From NCBI GenBank assembly GCA_028868395.1, contig JAGWUO010000043.1, forward strand, positions 1-7,680: a DNA stretch of 7,680 nt. Reading direction: 5' to 3'. The stretch is from Cytophagales bacterium. Lineage in GTDB: Bacteria; Bacteroidota; Bacteroidia; Cytophagales; Spirosomataceae. Both the position numbers and the translations under genes were made by a program. Every line of letters begins with the position of its first letter. The first letter of the stretch is position 1. The notes below the pieces were generated by a model that searched no databases, was not told the origin of the DNA, and saw only the letters and a program-made list of their open reading frames with translations. Below are positions 1-5,618 of this stretch, piece after piece.

Positions 1-69
1 CGGGATGTCTTCGGATTTGTTTTGGAGTTGCTCTCTCCATTTTTCCTCTACAGAATTCCAATTCTTCAT
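1..69 (-). CDS. Start of an unidentified gene coupled to the sigma factor (partial)
   Basis: A minus-strand frame opens with ATG at 69-67 and stays open to the window edge. Its 23 visible codons begin MKNWNSVEEKWREQL and continue into a polar, charged stretch ending DIP. The start codon overlaps the sigma factor stop in an ATGA arrangement (66-69), which usually means translational coupling. In Bacteroidota the gene directly behind an ECF sigma factor is often its anti-sigma factor or a membrane protein with a short polar cytoplasmic N-terminus, and the visible residues fit that pattern. The function is inferred from position only; too little is visible to assign a family. Confidence 0.6.
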   Translation of the reverse strand, partial: MKNWNSVEEKWREQLQNKSEDIP

Positions 70-614
70 AGCTGTAAGGTGATTAGTTGATTTTGTAATA
101 AGGCTCTTGCTCGAGATAATTGCGATTTAGAGGTCCCTTCTGATATGTTTAACAAGAGGGCAATTTCTGCGTGGGAGTAGCCCTCTATGGCATATAAATT
201 AAAAATAGTCCGGTAGCCCGTGGGCAAAGTGGCGATTAAGCTTTCAATTTCTTGAACCCCTAATTGCATCAGTGTCTCATCTGGATCAGCAAGGTCAAAG
301 GCCACATCGATGTCCACCGGATAGCGATCTTTGTTTTTGCGAATCGACATTAAGGCTTCATTTACCATAATCTTACGAATCCAGCCCTCAAAACTCCCGC
401 CTCCTTGGAACTGGTCAAGTTTAGCGAATACCTTCACAAATCCTTCCATCAAGGTATCCTCTGCTTCCGAGGTGTTCGTGATATACCGTTTCACCACGGA
501 GAGCATCTTTCCTGCCATTTTTTGAAACAAGAACTGTTGCGCTTGTCGATTGTTGTTTCGGCAGGCGGCGATGAGCTCGGTTTCAGAAGTAAAGGAAGGT
601 AAACGTGTACTCAA
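66..614 (-). CDS. ECF-type RNA polymerase sigma-70 factor
   Basis: A 182-residue alternative sigma factor that would direct RNA polymerase core to a specific set of promoters. Region 2 spans about residues 13-95, with the core-binding and -10 recognition helices (EAEDTLMEGFVKVF, then FEGWIRKIMVNEALMSIRKNK). A short linker rich in Asp (about 100-112) follows. Region 4 spans about 120-175, with LPTGYRTIFNLYAIEGYSH leading into the helix-turn-helix (IALLLNISEGTSKSQLSRAR). There is no region 1 or 3, and the length is normal for the ECF group. The start is TTG at 614-612: an in-frame TAA lies five codons upstream (629-627), no ATG or GTG lies between, and the first internal ATG (residue 33) would cut away part of region 2. 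The gene is divergent from murI and overlaps the next gene by 4 bp, so that neighbour may control it. The regulon cannot be told from the sequence. Confidence 0.93.
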   Translation of the reverse strand: MSTRLPSFTSETELIAACRNNNRQAQQFLFQKMAGKMLSVVKRYITNTSEAEDTLMEGFVKVFAKLDQFQGGGSFEGWIRKIMVNEALMSIRKNKDRYPVDIDVAFDLADPDETLMQLGVQEIESLIATLPTGYRTIFNLYAIEGYSHAEIALLLNISEGTSKSQLSRARALLQNQLITLQL

Positions 615-672
615 GTGTTCTATTTGTTATTCGACTGCAAAGATGGCACAAAGCGCTAAATGGTTGCGTCAG

Positions 673-690
673 TTTGAAAAGAATTTCAAA
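673..690. repeat. Perfect 7-4-7 inverted repeat in the divergent intergenic region
   Basis: TTTGAAA (673-679) and TTTCAAA (684-690) are exact inverted copies separated by AGAA. The repeat sits in the 103-bp gap between the divergent sigma factor and murI genes and overlaps the candidate -33 box of murI. It could be an operator for a dimeric regulator, but it is AT-rich and short, so chance is possible. Confidence 0.4.
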
Positions 691-703
691 ATTCCGTTCT
701 TTG
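673..703 (+). promoter_or_regulatory. Candidate Bacteroidota-type promoter for murI
   Basis: TTTG at 673-676 is followed after exactly 19 nt by GTTCTTTG at 696-703. The primary sigma factor of Bacteroidota is known to prefer TTTG about 19 nt upstream of TAnnTTTG. The spacing and both TTTG elements fit, but the TA of the -7 box is replaced by GT. A transcription start around 709-711 would leave a leader of only 7-9 nt before the ATG at 718. Confidence 0.3.
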
Positions 704-717
704 TTGAAATTAGCATT

Positions 718-1524
718 ATGCCAAACTCAGCGCCCATCGGGATTTTTGACAGTGGAATTGGTGGATTAACTCTGGCGCATGCCATCACAGAGTTGATGCC
801 GCAGGAGAATATTATTTATTTTGGGGATACGGCGCACTTGCCCTATGGTGATAAATCGGCGACCGCGATTCAGGCGTATTCGGTGAAGATTTGCAATTTG
901 CTTTTAGAAAAGAATTGCAAGCTGATTTTGATTGCGTGTAATTCGGCTTCGGCGGCGGCCTATGATTTAGTGAAGGCTTATGTAGGGACGAAGGCCAAAG
1001 TCGTGAATGTGATTGACCCAGTGATAGCGTATTTGGACCAAAACTGGGAAAACAAAACCCTCGGTTTAATCGGAACGAAGCAAACCGTCAATTCAGGGAT
1101 CTATGCGAACAAGGCGGAAGCGCTGGGGAAGCATATCCAGGTGAAATCTTTGGCAACCCCCTTATTAGCCCCGATGATCGAAGAGGGCTTCTTCTCTAAT
1201 TCAATTTCTGAACACATCATCAAAGAATACCTGGCGCAACCTACCTTGCAAGGTATCGACGGATTGATTTTAGGATGTACTCATTATCCGTTGATCAAAG
1301 CGCAGATCGATGCCTATTACAAGGGAAGCATTTCGGTAATTGACACCTCCATCATTGTGGCGGAGGAAATCAAACGGATATTAACGTCGGAAGATATGTT
1401 GCACAGCGGCAAAGAGTCGAGCCGCCAGTTCTATGTGTCGGATTATACGGATTCATTCGAAAAATCTACCCAAATCTTCTTTGGGGAGGCCATCAAATTA
1501 ACGCAATACCCTATCTGGGATTAA
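718..1524 (+). CDS. murI: Glutamate racemase
   Basis: A cytoplasmic, cofactor-independent enzyme interconverting L- and D-glutamate and supplying D-Glu for peptidoglycan stem peptides. The 268-residue product has the normal length of the family. The N-terminus shows the signature IGIFDSGIGGLT with Asp11 and Ser12. The two catalytic cysteines are visible: Cys74 in LIACNSASA and Cys187 in GCTHYP (followed by His189). GDTAHLPYGDKS (36-47) and the EEG segment (154-156) also match the family. The frame is open upstream to 550, but the ATG at 718 is preferred because the conserved fold begins four residues after it and the extra 56 residues look non-homologous and overlap the sigma gene. It is divergent from the sigma factor and convergent with the oxidase cluster, so it is probably transcribed alone. 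Its stop codon abuts that of the opposing gene. Confidence 0.96.
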   Translation: MPNSAPIGIFDSGIGGLTLAHAITELMPQENIIYFGDTAHLPYGDKSATAIQAYSVKICNLLLEKNCKLILIACNSASAAAYDLVKAYVGTKAKVVNVIDPVIAYLDQNWENKTLGLIGTKQTVNSGIYANKAEALGKHIQVKSLATPLLAPMIEEGFFSNSISEHIIKEYLAQPTLQGIDGLILGCTHYPLIKAQIDAYYKGSISVIDTSIIVAEEIKRILTSEDMLHSGKESSRQFYVSDYTDSFEKSTQIFFGEAIKLTQYPIWD

Positions 1525-1815
1525 TTAAGCGTTGTTGCTAAAAAGTTGAGAAACCTTTTGACGAAGGCGAAGCTTCGCTAGGCGAGCTTGTTGTTCTTGC
1601 TTGCTTTGGCGAAACCATAAAAAAGCAATCGCTGCCACGATTAAGTAGGGCGCTGCTAATAAATATAAAATACCTGTATTCAAGCCTGTCGCAATATTCG
1701 ACCGGCCATTCGAAATACTACTCTCGACAGTCGTCCGGCACATCGCACACTGCGCTACCGCATCGATTTGCGTTAACAGCAACAAAGCCACCAAGATGAA
1801 TATTTTCTTATACAT
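1525..1815 (-). CDS. Small exported membrane protein with a CAMC motif, last gene of the oxidase cluster
   Basis: A 96-residue protein of unknown function. Residues 1-21 look like a signal peptide (MYKK, a hydrophobic stretch, then AVA-Q), so the mature chain would begin almost exactly at the cysteine pair Cys23 and Cys26 (CAMC), placed outside the cytoplasmic membrane. A polar segment (27-45) leads to one membrane helix (about 48-67), then a basic Arg/Lys/Gln-rich tail likely in the cytoplasm. The motif is CxxCR, not CxxCH, so covalent haem c attachment is not expected. A copper-binding or thiol-redox role next to the SCO protein is an inference. The Gln before Cys23 argues against a lipoprotein. 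The start codon overlaps the DUF420 gene by 8 bp, which suggests coupled translation and a shared role. I believe similar small proteins occur at this position in other Bacteroidota, but I know of no assigned function. Confidence 0.85.
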   Translation of the reverse strand: MYKKIFILVALLLLTQIDAVAQCAMCRTTVESSISNGRSNIATGLNTGILYLLAAPYLIVAAIAFLWFRQSKQEQQARLAKLRLRQKVSQLFSNNA

Positions 1816-2332
1816 AGTAAGGAGAAATCAATAAATACACGATAACGCCAGAAACCGAAACGTATAACCAAATAGGGTAGGCCCATTTCACAATGGCTTT
1901 ATGCGCCACAATGTTATTCGTTAAGGCATAATAAATCGCTTTTAACACTAAGCGAACCACACCAATTGAAAGCACGATGTGTGAAATCAATAAGAAATAA
2001 TACACGGGACGAATCCAGCCTTCACCACCAAATGGTGTAGATGGATTTGAAATATGGTACAAAATATAAAGTACTAAGAAAAGCGAACCTTGAAGAAAGG
2101 CTGCTCCCATTGCCTTACGGTGTAAGCCAATGTTGCCACTTTTTACGCCAATTAAACCAATGACTAAACTTAAGGCAGTCGTTGAATTCAGTAAGCCAAT
2201 CACGTGTGGCAATACTTTCGTCCATTGACCTAAACTGATTTTTGTTTGAATCCCAATCAAAATCGCCACAGCCACCGGAATGGCTACCGATAATACATTA
2301 ATTAATTGGTCGTTTTTTTTATTTGCTTCCAT
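1808..2332 (-). CDS. DUF420 family membrane protein, CtaM-like oxidase maturation factor
   Basis: A 174-residue integral membrane protein with about five predicted helices (roughly 11-28, 43-63, 75-93, 110-133, 150-170). Family hallmarks are histidines in or near the helices: His43 (LPHVIGLLNSTTA), His71 (LHRKAMG), His93 (YILYH), His118 (LISHIVLS) and His144 (VAHKAIVKW), plus the closing YPIWLYVSVSGVIVYL. DUF420 proteins include CtaM/YozB of Firmicutes, needed to mature haem A-containing oxidases, and the position behind the SCO gene supports the same job here. The histidines could bind haem or copper, which is inference. It starts 5 nt after the SCO stop and overlaps the CAMC-protein gene by 8 bp. 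A run of eight A on the coding strand (2320-2313) encodes part of ANKKN near the N-terminus and could be prone to slippage. The family call is firm; the precise role is not. Confidence 0.88.
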   Translation of the reverse strand: MEANKKNDQLINVLSVAIPVAVAILIGIQTKISLGQWTKVLPHVIGLLNSTTALSLVIGLIGVKSGNIGLHRKAMGAAFLQGSLFLVLYILYHISNPSTPFGGEGWIRPVYYFLLISHIVLSIGVVRLVLKAIYYALTNNIVAHKAIVKWAYPIWLYVSVSGVIVYLLISPYYV

Positions 2333-2337
2333 CGTGC

Positions 2338-3054
2338 TTACTCGTTGGTATAGATACTTTTCAATACTTTGATTTCAACTAATAGTCGGTCAACGTCTTT
2401 TTTATCAGTTCCGTCATAAAATCCACGAATGACTCCTTCTTTATCTACTAATACTAACCGCTCAGAGTGTATAAATGTTTCATCCGGATTCTTGATGGCC
2501 GCATCATATTCTGACGCATCTGCTAGAGGAACGTGGAATCCTTTTAAAACTAATGGATAAATAACTTTCTTTTCGCCGGTCAAAAAATACCATTGCCCCT
2601 TGTTTGCATCAAAGCGTTTGGCGTATGCCGCAAGTTTTTCAGGCTGGTCAAATTTAGGATCAACCGAAATGGATAGCAATTGAACTTCCGGATCTTGGTG
2701 AAAGGTATCCTGAACGCGGCTTAACTGCGAAGAGATTTTAGGGCAAATAGTTCCGCAGCGTGTAAAGAAGAAACTGGTGACGTAGATCTTGCCTTTTAAG
2801 CGATTCGAGTCAAATGGCTTACCTGTTTCGTCTGTGAGAGAGAAGGAAGGAATGGTTTGGAAAACCGTATCCATCTCTGCCTCATTCCAGCGTGGATTCA
2901 GGCGTTTCGCCATCTTAATTTCTCCGGTTGTCGAATCAATGGCCGGAATATAGCGCGGAAGGCTAAAATGATTCGTGCCAAAAGTCTTTAGCCCTAAATA
3001 AACAAAGACAGGCAATATTAATACGAGAAATAATATGCCTGTCTTTTTATTCAT
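2338..3054 (-). CDS. SCO1/SenC family copper chaperone for cytochrome c oxidase
   Basis: A 238-residue membrane-anchored thioredoxin-fold protein that helps deliver copper to, or reduce thiols of, the CuA site of oxidase subunit II. One N-terminal helix (about 5-25) anchors it, with the rest in the periplasm. The copper-binding CxxxCP motif is Cys100-GTI-Cys104-Pro within FFFTRCGTICPKIS, and the third ligand His196 lies in DETFIHSERLVLVDKEG. The segments LLSISVDPKFDQPE (127-140) and WYFLTG (155-160) are also typical of the family. The gene lies 21 nt after subunit IV and 5 nt before DUF420. The first 17 codons form a strong RNA hairpin (see 3004-3046). The CuA subunit itself is not in the window and presumably lies upstream of subunit I. 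Confidence 0.95.
   Translation of the reverse strand: MNKKTGILFLVLILPVFVYLGLKTFGTNHFSLPRYIPAIDSTTGEIKMAKRLNPRWNEAEMDTVFQTIPSFSLTDETGKPFDSNRLKGKIYVTSFFFTRCGTICPKISSQLSRVQDTFHQDPEVQLLSISVDPKFDQPEKLAAYAKRFDANKGQWYFLTGEKKVIYPLVLKGFHVPLADASEYDAAIKNPDETFIHSERLVLVDKEGVIRGFYDGTDKKDVDRLLVEIKVLKSIYTNE
3004..3046 (-). repeat. 16-bp hairpin just inside the SCO gene
   Basis: AAAGACAGGCA (3004-3014) and TGCCTGTCTTT (3036-3046) are perfect 11-nt inverted copies. The pairing continues for five more base pairs (3016-3020 with 3031-3035) after one bulged base at 3015, leaving a 10-nt loop. In the SCO mRNA the stem begins 8 nt after the A of the start codon, within the footprint of an initiating ribosome. It is followed by a U-rich stretch (TTTGTTTATTT, coding strand), so it also resembles a weak intragenic terminator. 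The arms encode codons 3-17, including much of the membrane anchor. The hairpin is plain in the sequence; a regulatory function is inference. Confidence 0.6.
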
Positions 3055-3075
3055 TATCCAAGAAGGAAATTAAAA

Positions 3076-3390
3076 TCAATATAAGTGACCACCTTCGTAG
3101 ATCAAGGCCACTAAAAGCCATACTACGAAAACAGTAGGAATTAAAACCGCCCAAATCAAGGATTTTACTTCATGCTTTAAGTGCATAAACTCACCTACGA
3201 TATAGAACGCTTTCACAATAGTCATTCCACAGAAGATCGCTACACGTAAAGTGCTAGCTGCCATCGTGAAGGCAATAACGAATTCAATTGCTGTTAAGAT
3301 CAATAGAATCCAAAACGTTTTCCAAATCGCGCCTGTATTAGGAGCTGGAATTTCTTTTTCTGAGGTTCCGTGTGCTACGTGCGAAGCCAT
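3076..3390 (-). CDS. Cytochrome c oxidase subunit IV family protein
   Basis: A 104-residue accessory subunit of the haem-copper oxidase (CtaF/CyoD-like). It has a polar N-terminus with several His (SHVAHG), then three predicted membrane helices at about 22-42, 47-66 and 78-97. The segment VKAFYIVGEFMHLKHE (59-74), joining helices 2 and 3, is the recognisable signature of the bacterial subunit IV family. The family carries no redox centre and is thought to stabilise the complex. The gene lies 19 nt after a subunit III gene and 21 nt before the SCO gene, in the usual order for Bacteroidota. The ATG at 3390 gives the full expected length. Confidence 0.92.
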   Translation of the reverse strand: MASHVAHGTSEKEIPAPNTGAIWKTFWILLILTAIEFVIAFTMAASTLRVAIFCGMTIVKAFYIVGEFMHLKHEVKSLIWAVLIPTVFVVWLLVALIYEGGHLY

Positions 3391-3409
3391 ATATAAATCG
3401 ATTATAAGA

Positions 3410-4177
3410 TTAAACTAAATAGAAGAAGGTAAATACGAATACCCAAACTAGATCGACAAAGTGCCAGTAAAGACCTACTTTCTCCACCATTTCATAATGA
3501 CCTCTACGCTCATACACTCCTGTAGCTGCGTTGAAGAAAATTAAGATGTTTAAGATCACCCCTGAAAATACGTGTGTTCCGTGGAAACCTGTAATGAAGA
3601 AGAATAAGTCAGCGAAGGCTGGAGGTCCGTATGGGTTACGTACTAAGTTCGCTCCTTCGATCGGTGTACTTACACCATCAACCATTTGCTTTGCCGCTAA
3701 TGTTAAATCTTCTGGACCGTGGATAAAGTGCGTCCATTCCCAAGCTTGAGAACCTAAGAAAGTAAAACCACCTACAATTGTCCAAAGCATCCATTTCTCC
3801 ACATCTTTGCGGTCACCACGGTGTCCAGCTTCTACCGCTAATACCATCGTTACCGATGAAGCGATCAAGATGAACGTCATGATACCTACGAATACTAAAG
3901 GCAATGACATTCCGTGTAAGAATGGAACGGCTTCAAAAACTTTTTCAGGAATAGGCCAGTGAGTCGTCGCAAAGTAGAAATCGTGAGGAGAGCCTTCCCA
4001 AGCTGGTTGGCTAAAACGAATCATTCCGTACGTGATCAAAAGGGCAGAGAATGTGAAGGTATCCGATAAAAGGAAGAACCACATCATCAATTTTCCATAA
4101 CTAGACTTTAGGGGTTCAGAACCACCTTGCCATGTTAAATTTTCTGGAACCGCTGGGGCAGCGTGTGCTACTGACAT
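3410..4177 (-). CDS. ctaE: Cytochrome c oxidase subunit III (longer of two tandem copies)
   Basis: A 255-residue subunit III of the haem-copper oxidase, without redox centres, thought to support proton uptake and stability of subunit I. About five helices are visible: 30-54, 92-115, 128-150, 188-215 and 233-255. The family motifs GFHGTHVFSG (His199, His202) and YWHFVDLVWVFVF (His239, Asp242) are intact near the C-terminus. Between helices 3 and 4 lies an extramembrane insertion (about 153-186, GPEDLTLAAKQMVDG onward) that is missing from the shorter neighbour at 4188-4766. A polar N-terminal extension (1-28) precedes the first helix. It starts 10 nt after the shorter copy. The product family is certain; whether both copies sit in one complex cannot be told from sequence. 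Confidence 0.93.
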   Translation of the reverse strand: MSVAHAAPAVPENLTWQGGSEPLKSSYGKLMMWFFLLSDTFTFSALLITYGMIRFSQPAWEGSPHDFYFATTHWPIPEKVFEAVPFLHGMSLPLVFVGIMTFILIASSVTMVLAVEAGHRGDRKDVEKWMLWTIVGGFTFLGSQAWEWTHFIHGPEDLTLAAKQMVDGVSTPIEGANLVRNPYGPPAFADLFFFITGFHGTHVFSGVILNILIFFNAATGVYERRGHYEMVEKVGLYWHFVDLVWVFVFTFFYLV

Positions 4178-4187
4178 AGGTATAAGC

Positions 4188-4766
4188 TTAATTGTTAATC
4201 AATAAAAATACAAATAAATAAAGCCACAATGCATCTAAAAAATGCCAATACGTGGCGCAAATCTTAATTTGAGTCAATTGCTTTGCATTTATCTTCAATC
4301 TAAAGGCAGCCACTAAGGCGAAAATTAGAACGATTAGGCCAGAAACAAGGTGTAAGCCGTGTAAGCCAGATAAAACGTAGACAAAAGAACCAGACGGATT
4401 ACCAACAAAATAAACGTTCATCTCCACTAATTGGATCCAACCGTAAAATTGCATTATTAAAAAGAGCAATCCGAGCACAAAAGTAATAGAAATACTCATT
4501 CGAAGTGCATTAAATTGGTCTTTTTTTGCAGCTAAAAGTGAGTAATGCATTGAAATACTACTCAAGATTAAAACGCCTGTGCTGTAAGTAAATAGACTAG
4601 GCATCTCAAATTCTACCCAGTTTCCTTCTGCTTTTCTCACTAAGTAGGCTGATGTGAAAGCCGCAAAAAGCATGATGATGGAAACGATAAATAACCACAT
4701 CGTAAAAATTTTCGGGTTGACCGAACGGGTTTCAGCCGGTTCGATCGCATTTTGTTGTGCGTTCAT
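4188..4766 (-). CDS. Haem-copper oxidase subunit III family protein (shorter tandem copy)
   Basis: A 192-residue relative of oxidase subunit III with about five helices (20-43, 60-80, 90-113, 127-155, 170-190). The motifs GLHGLHLVSG (His136, His139) and YWHFLDALWLYLFVF (His175, Asp178) match those of the longer copy that follows. It is close in size to the short subunit III of quinol-type and some cytochrome c oxidases. The two copies differ strongly outside the motifs, so this is an old duplication and not a recent repeat. The gene starts 3 nt after the ctaB stop codon. Possible roles are a second structural subunit of the same complex or an assembly protein; sequence does not decide between them. 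Confidence 0.92.
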   Translation of the reverse strand: MNAQQNAIEPAETRSVNPKIFTMWLFIVSIIMLFAAFTSAYLVRKAEGNWVEFEMPSLFTYSTGVLILSSISMHYSLLAAKKDQFNALRMSISITFVLGLLFLIMQFYGWIQLVEMNVYFVGNPSGSFVYVLSGLHGLHLVSGLIVLIFALVAAFRLKINAKQLTQIKICATYWHFLDALWLYLFVFLLINN

Positions 4767-4769
4767 GAT

Positions 4770-5618
4770 TTAAACTTTATCAAATAATAAGGCAATTTGT
4801 ATGATGATTAAATAGAAAAACGAACCAAACATCATCCACTTGGCGGCCTTGTCTGTGGGGCGCATCATGAGGTAAAAGGTTTGGCATAAAAATAGAATCC
4901 CCGCTACCACCGTAATGATCGCAGATTGAATTCCAGTGATGTGCAGCAAATAAGGCACAAATCCCAAAGGCACTAAAAAGAGCGTATAAATCATAATGGT
5001 GAAAGCCGTTTTAATGTCTTTCTTTCCATCGTTTGGCAACATTTTAAATCCTGCCTTGCGGTAATCCGCATCCGCCACCCAGGCGATAGCCCAGAAGTGC
5101 GGGAATTGCCAGAAAAATTGGATCGCAAATAATATCCCTGGCTCCCAACCAAAATGACCCGTCGCAGCCACCCAGCCTATCATAGGAGGGAAGGCTCCTG
5201 GAAAGGCTCCCACAAATACGGAAATGGGTCCCACACGCTTTAGCGGCGTATACACATAACCGTACAGCACATAGGAAAGTAGTCCAATCAGAGCTGCTTT
5301 CCAGGTGAAATAACTTAACAGTCCTAAAGCGATAACAGCTAGAACATAACCAAAATTACGGGCTTGTTCGGGAGTGAGTGTCTCCGTGGGCAAAGGACGT
5401 TTGGCAGTCCGTTTCATCAATTTGTCGAGTTCAATCTCTTTCAATTGATTCACGATGTTTGCTGCACCCGTTAAAACGAATCCAGCTAACGAAATTAAGA
5501 AGATTCCGAGTGGCTTGTGGTCAATGGGTGCTAATAAATACCCGAACGTCCCAGAGAAGGCTACCGTCATAGATAGTCTCGATTTTAATAGGGCGATATA
5601 GGGTTTTATAGACGACAT
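4770..5618 (-). CDS. ctaB: Protohaem IX farnesyltransferase (haem O synthase)
   Basis: A 282-residue polytopic membrane enzyme (also called CyoE) that transfers a farnesyl group from farnesyl diphosphate to protohaem, giving haem O, the substrate of CtaA. It belongs to the UbiA prenyltransferase superfamily. The first acidic site is Asn57-x3-Glu61-x3-Asp65, followed by LMKRTAKRPLP (67-77). The first Asp of the usual NxxxDxxxD is Glu, a variant I believe is common in Bacteroidota. YTPLKR (123-128), GAFPGAFPPMIGW (137-149), WQFPHFWAIAW (170-180) and ADADYRKAGFKMLP (182-195) are all as expected. The length is normal. Its ATG follows the ctaA stop with no base between (TAAATG), so translation of the two is probably coupled. 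Confidence 0.95.
   Translation of the reverse strand: MSSIKPYIALLKSRLSMTVAFSGTFGYLLAPIDHKPLGIFLISLAGFVLTGAANIVNQLKEIELDKLMKRTAKRPLPTETLTPEQARNFGYVLAVIALGLLSYFTWKAALIGLLSYVLYGYVYTPLKRVGPISVFVGAFPGAFPPMIGWVAATGHFGWEPGILFAIQFFWQFPHFWAIAWVADADYRKAGFKMLPNDGKKDIKTAFTIMIYTLFLVPLGFVPYLLHITGIQSAIITVVAGILFLCQTFYLMMRPTDKAAKWMMFGSFFYLIIIQIALLFDKV

Noticed and set aside
638..645. CATCTTTG on the minus strand, close to the -7 box TAnnTTTG, upstream of the sigma gene.
   Set aside because: The spacing to the start codon is plausible, but the first base differs from consensus and no TTTG lies about 19 nt further upstream. It is too weak to list as a promoter.
550..717. A 56-residue upstream extension of the murI frame starting at the ATG at 550.
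   Set aside because: It overlaps the sigma gene, has no similarity to the racemase fold that I can recognise, and the ATG at 718 gives the normal family length.
1567..1578. A perfect 12-bp palindrome, GCGAAGCTTCGC, near the 3' end of the CAMC-protein gene, considered as a terminator or operator.
   Set aside because: It has only a 4-bp stem once a loop is allowed, no T-run on either side, and lies within codons for the Arg/Lys-rich tail.
2313..2320. A run of eight A (coding strand) near the start of the DUF420 gene, considered as a phase-variation tract.
   Set aside because: Eight bases is short, it encodes an ordinary Lys-rich N-terminus, and the gene type is not one usually switched.
3531..3749. 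A plus-strand open frame of 72 codons opposite the longer subunit III gene, and similar short frames at 331-525, 405-602, 5378-5572 and 5672-5863.
   Set aside because: Each lies opposite a well-supported gene and its translation shows no domain or plausible protein composition.
4183..4190. TAAGCTTA palindrome between the two subunit III genes, and AATCGATT at 3396-3403.
   Set aside because: Eight-base palindromes are expected by chance in a window of this size, and neither extends into a longer repeat.
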